From positions 1 through 64,000 of the forward strand of contig MU006227.1 in the NCBI GenBank assembly GCA_010093685.1: DNA of 64,000 nucleotides, in the 5' to 3' direction. How positions within the stretch are numbered: position 1 is the first letter of the stretch; each line of letters begins with the position of its first letter. Below are positions 55,261 to 64,000 of this stretch, piece by piece. The stretch comes from Ophiobolus disseminans (taxonomy: Eukaryota > Ascomycota > Dothideomycetes > Pleosporales > Phaeosphaeriaceae). Both the position numbers and the translations under genes were made by a program. A model generated the notes under the pieces. It was given only the letters and a program-made list of their open reading frames with translations. It did no database searches and had not been told where the DNA came from.

Positions 55261-57265
55261 CTCGTCTGACGATGATTGCGATGCAGGAAGGGGGAATATA
55301 TAACGAATGTGGAGAGGAAAACACCCAAAGGCCGACAAATCCAATCTTTGCAGCGTGCGAGGTCCTGCTACTGAGATGTCAGCTATAAAAGAGACGAAAA
55401 CGCCAAAGCCACGAAGGTTGTGTCTCTAGTAAGGGGCTCGACTGTTGTGTGTTCAGCTCTCAATAAGAAGCCTCGTTGTGCGTTGAGCCTCGTCGAGGCT
55501 GCTAAATTCCCGCCTTGCGCTCAAACAGGTACCGGTATAGCTTTGGGCAGACTATTTCTGAAAGTAGAAATCGGCTCGGGAGCTAAATCAAGATCGCTAC
55601 AACTTTGTTCTAGTAGTATTGCTTAACCCAGCACGGATCTCGGCTTTACAAGCCACAAATAGCGTTCGAGACACGGATCTACACGCTTGGTACCTGCTCA
55701 TCTACTTGGAACCATTTCCGGCGGCTTGGACGTGGCCGAAAATGAAGATCGTCTTTTCTGGTCCCGTGCTGCTGGCAAGGAAGGTGTCGATTTGAAGATG
55801 GACGGGACGCTCTCCAATGATATCCCCATTGTCGCATCAGATTTGTGCTGGTCCGGACGCAGTGACGCTCGTAATTTACACATCGAGTGTGGAGCACGGG
55901 AACTAACAAATGCTTGCTAGTCCGCCTTGTTCAGGTTAGTACGCCATCTTAGTGCGATCTCGGAGCTTCTCGCTTCCTATGAGTGCCAGGGTATGTTCTC
56001 CGCATGTTCAAGCAAAACGCAGCAATATACCACTTCAGCTACCTCCGTATGTCTCGCCCAGGTACCAGTCAGTAATAAAAGCAGATCACGGACGAAGCAG
56101 GCGGGAACGAAACCTTGAAATGCTTGCAACCTTCTGTAAGGCGGAGTCAAGACTAGCCGGGATGCAACCGAAAGATGGAGAAGTAGTAAGCCAACCAGAA
56201 CGCTACAACGGAGATTCGTTGGTCGCAATCATCGAGCAGATAAACTATGTATCTATAGAGACCAAGACAGCCCTCGAGGTGTTGGAGTCCTGAACACAAT
56301 GAGAGGGACGAAACCTGCCCTGTCCAAGATAGAAGCAGGAATCGCGCAAACGAGCGTGCTTATAGTAGGAAGAAGTGCCCAGGTGTACAAGAGCCGATCG
56401 ATGAGACGAGACACGCTCCTCTTGCACCCCCGATTAACCGCCTAGGTGTACTTATTACCTAATGCTTGTACATTCCAGCGCATACCAAGCATGCATGCCT
56501 ACAAAGTCCTTTTCCGCACCGGGGCATACCGCCCCTCACGCACGTATATTCGACATTAAACTCAGCCTCCATACCCATCTCCATGCCCCTCACGCACGCA
56601 TACCCATCTCCGTCCTTATCTCCACCCCCGATCTAATCCCCACATATATCCGCCCATCCGCCCCAGCCTCACACCCTTGCTCCCCAACAAACAAATCACA
56701 CACCACCCGCTCTCCCCAGCACACCCACACGCCCCTTCCTACCTTCCCTTGCACCCAAATCCCCCCACCCAAGCCCGCAAGAATAAAAAACAAGAGTGAA
56801 AACCAGGTACAGCACGGCAAGCACCCACATATCTCTTAGATGAACGAGTCTGCAACACTCCAATCTGCCTAGGAGAAAGTGATTCTGGCGCTGGGGAAAT
56901 GCTATACGAGAGATGAGCTGCTGGAATGGAAGTGGAAGTGCTGGTATGGGGTGTATGGGCGCAATGGGGAATATTAGGTCTGGGGATGGATATAAAGAGA
57001 AGAGGGGAGGGAGCATTTGTGTGTTAGACCAGCCCACATGAAGACTCTTCATACCAAGAGAGCAAGCAGGATGCAGAAAAAGGACAAGGGCAGGAGTAGT
57101 AGAGTGGAACCTTCGCCCGTCACACCTTGCGCGGTAGGACTTTGCGCAAATGCTGACAAAGAAAGGAAACGTGTTGGAAGATTGACTCGAAAGTATGATA
57201 GATGGGCTGTGTATACATATTTAACCCTTCCCCTGCTTAAACCCCTCTCCAATCCCTCTCCCCCC
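55261..57265. other. 2-kb stretch without a supported gene
   Basis: Short frames only. At about 56530-56610 a CCCCTCACGCACG string recurs in a C-rich, A-poor tract up to 56780; low-complexity DNA, not coding. The right end is the 3' flank of cullin-4. Confidence 0.45.
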
Positions 57266-60040
57266 TTACGCAACATACGCATACCACCCCGCCACATCAT
57301 CCTCCCTCTCCAAAAACTCCTTCTCAATCAATCTATCAATATTCCTCTTAATCCCGCCCACCTCCAGGGTGCCCCTACTCCTCGTCGCCTTAATCGTCTC
57401 AGCCACAAGTTCCGCATGACTGATCCTTTTGCGCGCTTTCATAATCCTGACAATCGCGGCCTGCGTTTCGTAGTTCCTGTCGGCGGCGACGCGCTCGTGG
57501 GTTTCCTTGTTCTCGGCGGGCGTCTCTTTGAGCTGGACGGTGTTGATTTTGATGCGGTATTTGGCGTCGGTGAAGGAGGTGGTGAGGGAAAAGGTGTCGG
57601 TGGGCGAGATGTCGCGTGATCTAGGGTGTTTGGTGAGGGGCCGGAGTTTTGCGCAGGCGAGGGATTGGAGGGTACGGTTTAGTTCGGCGGGGGCTATGGG
57701 AGTTAATTTTATGGGGGATGAGGGGGGGTTGGAGGACTTACGGAGACCGGTGGCTTGCTTTAGGTAGTCGTAGGTGACGTGCTCGTCTTCTTTTAGGCCG
57801 TTGAAGAGGAGGAGGACAATGGCTTGGAAGGAGGATACAACGAGTTCTTTGGCACCCTTGGGGAACTTGGCTTTGAGTTGGCAGTGTGCGAGGGAGTGTT
57901 TGAACTCGAGCTTGCGGCCGGAATGCTTGATCTTGTAATGCGCCTCGAACTTGTCGATAGCCTGCTTGATTTGCGGTGGGATGATGACGGGTACGGTTGG
58001 ATAGGTTGGCCACGACGATGCCGAGAGGATGCTGACGTTGAGGTCGACGGCTAGTCGTTCTTTTCGCTCTTCGGAGATGTTCTTGTACGCAGCCATCTCT
58101 TCTCGCGAGAGCTCGATATCGCGGAACATTTGCTCGAGGTTTGCCGTGAAGCCAGCACCACATTCTGCATCGAGTTAGCATAGCCCTTCGTATATCAGGA
58201 AGTACAAACCAGTCTTCAGCCTTGACAGCATGCTCCTCTCGGCATCAGCACTAGCACTCCTACCCATGAGTAACCGCCTCGCAAGGTCTTTCTTGTAGAA
58301 TGCTTCGAAGACAGCCTTGCCATGTACAAATCTGAACAAGTCAAGAACTTGATCAAGCTGGTTATTAACCTCAGTGTCCTCGTCAAAGACCACATCCTCA
58401 TTGTCCTCTTCGGCCTCCGCCACCGCCGGCTTCTCCGTCTTCCGGCTCAATGATGCTGGAATAGCTTTCGCGCCGCCTCTCAGTAGCTGATCAACATACT
58501 TGGCAATCATCTCGCCAGTCTTGGAGTTGTCTGTGCCCCAACTGGCACTCGTCTTCTTGGTCTTGTTCATGAATGCCTCGAAGGACTCGCGCAGGCCATG
58601 ACCAAGCTCAGCGTCGCGGTGGAATGATACCTTCCAGTAGGTGTCGAGTTGGCGCTTCAGCGTGAGTAGGTGCACAACCATGCTGTCCTGCTCCTTTTCG
58701 TTGAAGACGATGGCTGTGCCTTCGTCGTCAATCCATTTGACAAAGCCTGGTCGCAAGCTTGCACCGAGCTTGCGTCTTTCCAGCAGCGTGTACAGCAGCT
58801 CGAGGTCTTCCACCGCGTTCGCTTCGAGTAGATCCGCCAACTCATCTTGGTTGATCAGTCTCTGCTCTTTCCTGGATATCAGGTGGTCCTCGAGCAGCGT
58901 GAGTAGATCGCGCTTCGTCGTGTTGGGCAGCCCGAACTTGGCAACCCTCGACATCTCGCGGTCCATGAGCGCCCTCGCACTCTTCACGTAGTCGGCCAAC
59001 GGCTTCTCGGCCTCCTCGTCCGCCCACTTCAGTGTGTATTCCTGGCTCAATTCCATCAGCCGCGGCTCGAAGTGCTTTGTGTAGACGTGCATGTCGTGGA
59101 ACATGTTGACCGTCTTGGAAAACATGTCGCTGTCTAGCTCGCCTCCCGTGCGGTCTGAGGCGACGAGATCGCAGGCGCCATCGACGATGCGCGGGTTGAG
59201 CTTCGAGTGTGCGAATATGGTGGAGCGGAAGAGGTCGATGGACATTTCGCGCAGGGACTCGTGGCGCGGCAGCAGGTAGGCGCGGTCGAGGTAGCAGAAG
59301 ATCCAGTCGAGGTATTTCTGTCCATGTCAGTATAGCCACACTAGGGGAGTAAAAGTCAGACCCACCACCTGCTCGTTCCACACACCCCAAGCCTGCAGTG
59401 TAGCCCTCAGTGTCTCCACGTTCCCCCTACCCACGCTCTCCTTGACCTTGGTCTTCAGCGGCCCGCCAATGTGCTCCCTGCATTTTGCAACCAGCTTGTC
59501 CTTAATATCCTTAGCCATACTCTGCCTGCACACATTCTCCACGCCCCTGTACAGCTCCTCGAGGCTGAAGTCGATGGTACCCTGCGCAAAGATGGTGTCC
59601 AGCGCTTTGTCAATCTTCAGCCATGTTTGCTCCAGAAACGCCTTGGGGTCCACCTTCCGCGTGGGCCTGAAGTTCTTGACTAGCAACCGCTTCGGCCCGC
59701 CATTCGCATGCATGTTGGGAGCTACCTTGCGCGCCCCATTGCGCTGTCCATTCGCCTTTGCCGGGCTGTTGTCTGGGCTCGAAGTGATATCCACCACGTC
59801 GGCGCTGCTGGGTATGTCTGCCCGTTTGCTGGGGAAGTGGTACATATCTGCGGTGCTCATGTTGCTGGGCAGGGTCGGTGCTCCGGTACTGGCTATGGGG
59901 GAGCTCTCGAGCCGCGTGCGCTTCTTCGAGGGGGATAGTGGTGCTGTGCCGGCGCCGTTGGGCTTACTCTGCGTAGTAAACAGCTCTTTAATAGTCTTTC
60001 CCTCGTGTTTCCGTTTCAGAGCACCAGAGTTAGCGGACAT
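57266..60040 (-). CDS. CUL4: cullin-4, scaffold of CRL4 ubiquitin ligases
   Basis: Four exons: 60040-59366, 59317-58210, 58164-57742 and 57693-57266, about 877 aa. The disordered basic N-terminus (1-110; K-R-K-H and S-P-S-K-K-R-T-R) contains the nuclear signal usual in Cul4. Cullin repeats follow (about 115-480), beginning with the F-L-E-Q-T-W-L-K-I-D-K-A-L segment. The cullin homology region binds Rbx1 (C-G-A-G-F-T-A-N-L-E-Q-M-F, about 600). The C-terminal winged helix holds the neddylation site I-V-R-I-M-K-A-R-K, with the modified Lys at about residue 821. Cul4 with Ddb1 ubiquitinates chromatin and repair proteins and, in fungi, supports heterochromatin. Intron 3 is short with an in-frame length, so it could be retained. 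Dcn1, its neddylation ligase, is in the same window. Confidence 0.93.
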
Positions 60041-60637
60041 TGGTGGTGGAGGGGTTGCTGAGCTTGGGGATGTTCAATGCCGCGGTGATGGCGGAGAGAC
60101 AAGATGACGCGCTCGGTTTAGCTACTTTCGGCGCGATAGCAGCACGTCGTGATGATATCGATAACGCTGCTCGCTTCACTTCGGCATATTGGACGCTTGC
60201 GAATGTTGCAAATGATGTGATAGCCTAGTGGTATTACAATAGGGCCTTGACCAACTTTTGGCCGCCATTAAAGTCGCCGTGTGACATTTCCCCAGCTGAA
60301 GACCTCGTGCAAGCTGTCAAGCCGGACTTAATCGGCAATACCGCGTGTCACACTTCCGACATTTCACCACATATTTACAAACGTCACTTTCACACGACTA
60401 TAGAAATAACAACGGCCGTGAAAGTAATCATCGATTCGCATCATTCCCCATTCATCACACTATCTCACACCCGTACAAACACACGAACTCATCCCACACG
60501 CACACCGCGTGCATAAAAGAAAGCTCCTCGTCCTAGCAACGCCAAAGCGCCACCCCGTAGGTATAAAAGCAGTCCCCATCGTAACCACATGCCTCCGTAA
60601 AATGTTAGAAGAAGTGAAATGCAGCAGCCCCGAACGC
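60041..60637. other. intergenic between cullin-4 and SCC3
   Basis: Cullin-4 start to SCC3 stop. Holds the cullin promoter. Nothing else seen. Confidence 0.4.
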
Positions 60638-63600
60638 TCAGTCGCCCAATATACTCTCCTCCTCCGCATCCTCCACCTCCACATCGCCGTTCTCACGCGC
60701 ACCATTCACCTGCTCCTCATCCCTATCGGCCATCTCCTCGTCCTCAATCTCGTCACCAGGAACCTCCTGCTCTTCTTCGCTGTCATCCTCGATAACAATC
60801 TCCTTGCTCTTGCTCGGCTTGCTCGCTTCTTTCGCGGGCTTCTTGCCACCTTTCCGTGCGGTCTTGACAACATCGAGATGGTTTGTGATTTCCTTCCACG
60901 TCGGTGTGAGCTTGAGCTTGTTCCGTTCGAGACGCTTGCGAACGGCGACTCGGCCCTCACTATCTAGCGAACCGGCATGGATGGCGTGGACAAGACGAGC
61001 ACCGAAAGAGCAGAGTGCGCGCTCGGCAAGAAGACTCCGGAGATGCTTGTCAGCTTGTACGTCTTCATCGTCGGCGTCTTCGTCATCGGATTCTGGCTCG
61101 TCGTCCGGGTCGATGGGATCATCATCCACATCTGGTTCTTCGAGCTTCTTGTGCGCCAGCTTGGCTAGACTGTTCTCTGCAGCAGTGAGAATCTGCAGAA
61201 GAATTTTCGCCGTGTTGCCGTCAATGTCGCGACACAGCGCTTCCCAGTCATCATTGGCCTCGTTTTGGCTCCGGCTCTGTGGTTTCTTGGGTGTTTTGAC
61301 AAGCTTGCTCTTCTTGGCCTCTAGTGATCGGAACATGTTGTATATGTCGAGCAAGAGATTGGCGGCGTCTAGTCGCACATCATCGACACCTTTTCGACTC
61401 TCCATGACGCGCATGAGCGCCGTGACACATGCATCTCTCCGTTCCACGAGTGCGGTGAGCTCGTCATCATCCAGGCTCGTGCCTTCTGCAACGTGCGTAG
61501 CGCAGTCTCGGCACTTCCACATGAAGTAGATGAGCATGAGAGACATGGCGTGCCGTACAAGCATGTCCTCGGCCTCTTCCATCTCGGCATCCAGATCCTC
61601 GCTTGGTACACCACGGTCGAGGATATGAAGTAATGAGGTGATGGGTGGGTCTTCCAGCGCCGCCTTCTTGCCCTTGCCTTTTGTTTTCGCAGGCGTAGTA
61701 ATGTTGTCAAGTACGGACGCATCAGAAGCTTTGGCGAGCTGTGCCATCTTCAGGACCACGTTGGATACACCAACGAGGATATTTTGATCGAGGTTGCCGC
61801 GTGCTGAGAAATCTTTACCTCTTCTTAAGGCGTCGAAAGTGTTAATGATATCGTCCCACAAAGCTTGGATCTTCAGATCAACCGTCTCCTTAAGCTCTTC
61901 GTTGCCTTGAGCGTGCAGGATCGATCCTATCGCCTCGCTCAAAACGCGCTCATTGTGATGCGTCAGGAACTGCTTGTTGATGTCGTCAAGCAGAGCAGTG
62001 AGGGCAGCATTCTGTCGCAACTCTTGAAAGACATCAAGGTTGAGTTCTCGCTCGAGTCTGAGGCACAATGCTGCCGCTTCCGGGAGCGCACCAAACTTCT
62101 TGAGCAGCTGTGGGATAAGTAGCGAAAGCCGCCTGGCCATGTCTGCTTGATCCTCCTTGTCGCTCTCGCGCTGCGCTTTCGTTCTCTTCTTATCCTTTTG
62201 TGTTTCGGCTAGGCGCTGCAGTCGTGATCGGACCACTGCGTTTAGAATGTCCAGCAGGACAGTCTCGTGCTTTTCTTCCAGTTGCGAGTTTTGTCGAAGC
62301 ATAGTCTCGGCATCATCGCTGGCCCCATTTCGCGCCGGCTGCGAGTGGTCATAGAGAAGATAGCCTGCCAAGACCTCCCATGACTGGATCTCGGGTATGG
62401 CATCGTACAGTGCTTGTGCTGCTAGCGAGTATCGAGACTCTATGCCAGCTTCTATCAGGCCAATCTCAGCACCCGAAGGCACAATCCGTACGATCTGCGA
62501 TGGGAGTTCCGCACCGTCCTCGGCGTAAGCTAGTAGTTGTTCGACCAGGCATTTCAGTTTTAGCCACTCGAGTCGGGGGTTGTGGTACTCCTCATTGTCA
62601 TCGTCTGGGGGTGCTAGAGCTTCATTGAGCGCATCCTCGCCACCCATGTCTTCCACAGTCGCCTCGTATGCTGCATTGACATTTTCTGCGAAGAATCCCA
62701 CGACAGACTTGCGCACTTTCGCATCGGTGTCGAAGATGAGCTTGCCAACCGAGTCGATGTCATCAGGCTCTAAGAAGCCAGCTTCGCGTAGAATGTCTAG
62801 AAGGTCGACTGCAGTGGCACGAACATTGTTCTCGGCGTCCCGTGTTGCAATCTCCACGATTCGTGGCCGGAAACGTTCTGTGAAGGTCTTCAGGCCCGCG
62901 AGTTTGTCCTTGTCCCGGAAGAGTCGTGCAAGCTGATGAAGGACTTCAATGCGTGTTGGTGGGTTGGGATCTGACAAGACCCAGCCAAGGTAGCGCAGAT
63001 GTGTGCCATCGAAGAAGCGGTCGGGGTAAGTGATGATCCAGTCGGCCAGGGCAACAACGCAGTCGACTCGGATTCTGGGGTCGACATCTCGGTATCGATG
63101 CACGTAGATGACGCTGAACCAGTCGCCCAGAGCAGCATCCACCTTTTGCAGCTTCTCTGTGAATTCATCAACTTCCTTATCTGCAGCTGTCACGCGTGCC
63201 TTGTTGACGCGCGACTTCTTGGACTCGGCCTCGCTTTGGCGCTGTCTCTTAGCTGCGCCTTCAACCAGATCACTAGCGATGGTCGACAGCCCCGTGACAA
63301 TTGCGAGGGACGCGACTGTGCTTGTGTGGCGGAAGGGGCGGTTGCCGGTAGAGGACATGGCACCGAGCCAGACTGAGATGTTCTCGAGCAGGTCGGTGTT
63401 CTCGTACAAGACGCCCGATTGAGCGACCGTCTGGACGAGGGCGAAGAAGAAGCTGTGCAGCGCGTTGCGGAAGGCCTGCCCGCCGCCGTCTTTGGCCTTG
63501 GCAATGAGCGGGTACTCTGTGACTTCATGTGTCTGGAACTCTTCCTGTATCTCGGCCACGCGACTCGGCGCGTTGTCGGGGTCTGCAATGTCGTCCTCGT

Positions 63601-64000
63601 CGATGCGGAGGTCGCAGCCGGCAGCTCGCAGCACGAGGTTGACCACCTCGGCTACCGCTCTCGCCTCGTGCTCGTTGAAGCGTGCGACCCAGCTGGCTGC
63701 CACGTCCTCGAGTCGGTCCCCGCTCGCAAATACGTCGGCTATTAGTGGATTAGCTCAGGTCAGTCCTGTGATAGCACAGAAGCATACCATAGAGTCCTTC
63801 CGGCTCGTCCTCTGACACGGCGCTCTTGCGGATGGCGGCTTTGCGCGGTCGCTTGGCCACCTTCTTGGACGCGCCTGCCGCGGGTCGCATGGCCAGGCTC
63901 ATGGTCGCGCCATTCGTCTTGGGCTTCTTCGGCGCGGGCCGCTTCGCTGCCGCTTTGCCTTTCCTCTTGCGCTCTCTCAGCTCTTCCTCGTCGGGCTCGC
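60638..64000 (-). CDS. SCC3: cohesin subunit SCC3/STAG (5' end outside the window)
   Basis: Two exons seen: 64000-63788 (partial; its true start lies beyond the edge) and 63738-60638, with intron 63787-63739 (GTATGC to TAATAG). The N-terminal part in view is Lys/Arg/Pro-rich. The STAG/SA domain is clear: F-F-F-A-L-V-Q-T, then Y-V-H-R-Y-R-D-V-D-P-R-I-R, W-I-I-T-Y-P-D-R-F-F-D and L-R-Y-L-G-W-V-L-S-D-P-N-P-P-T-R, the hallmark of Scc3/Psc3/STAG. A helical-repeat body continues to about residue 930 of exon 2, and the tail is acidic (S-E-E-E-Q-E...E-D-A-E-E-E-S). It binds Rad21/Scc1 and helps load and hold the cohesin ring. Confidence 0.93.

Noticed and set aside
29595..60040. Functional clustering of Dcn1, cullin-4 and a ubiquitin protease
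   Set aside because: They are 20-30 kb apart with unrelated genes between; chance proximity of housekeeping genes is the simpler view.

Overview
The window comes from a filamentous ascomycete, most likely a dothideomycete (inferred). The signs are nearly all-coding genes with short introns of about 47-69 bp, GT/GC donors and CTNAC branch sites. Fungal-specific families are present: PalH/Rim21, a class I chitin synthase, chitin-binding CBM18 modules, a NACHT-ankyrin NLR-type protein and a fungal 7TM protein. Exon boundaries were worked out by hand from reading frame, splice consensus and family motifs, with no transcript or database support.

Layout. 1-2.3 kb is mobile DNA: a Tc1/mariner transposon with long inverted ends and one stop codon, sitting next to what may be an LTR and the start of a retroelement ORF that leaves the window. 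2.5-9.2 kb holds a SET-domain protein, a 7TM protein, a long gene-poor stretch with a decayed tandem array of about 110-140 bp units (6.85-8.3 kb), and the ribosome-assembly factor Alb1. 9.6-11.8 kb is a membrane-anchored ubiquitin protease. 12-18.3 kb is an accessory block: a wrecked beta-lactamase-like gene, a P450 and an MFS exporter whose fourth intron lacks a normal acceptor. After a 2.7 kb gap come palH, a truncated SRPK-like kinase pseudogene, the sorting nexin MVP1 and the neddylation ligase DCN1.

DCN1 is the most unusual locus. Its first intron is 2.1 kb and holds an uninterrupted 611-codon ORF on the same strand, which runs through the DCN1 acceptor and ends out of frame inside DCN1 exon 2. 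RPL32 follows (six small exons), then two uncharacterised proteins at 36.9 and 38.6 kb. The second (1113 aa, coiled-coil) carries repeated x-R-G-G-G motifs like one in the intron-borne ORF.

42.2-47.2 kb is the NLR-like NACHT-ankyrin gene. 48.6-51.4 kb is chitin synthase, and 53.6-55.3 kb is a convergent secreted protein with three CBM18 modules whose third module has TGA where the first cysteine belongs. The right end carries cullin-4 and the start of cohesin subunit SCC3/STAG, which leaves the window.

Housekeeping genes (ALB1, UBP1-like, palH, MVP1, DCN1, RPL32, CUL4, SCC3) alternate with accessory, decaying or repeat-rich stretches. No operon-like logic is expected or seen. Functional links are limited to DCN1 with its cullin substrate, and chitin synthase beside a chitin-binding wall protein.
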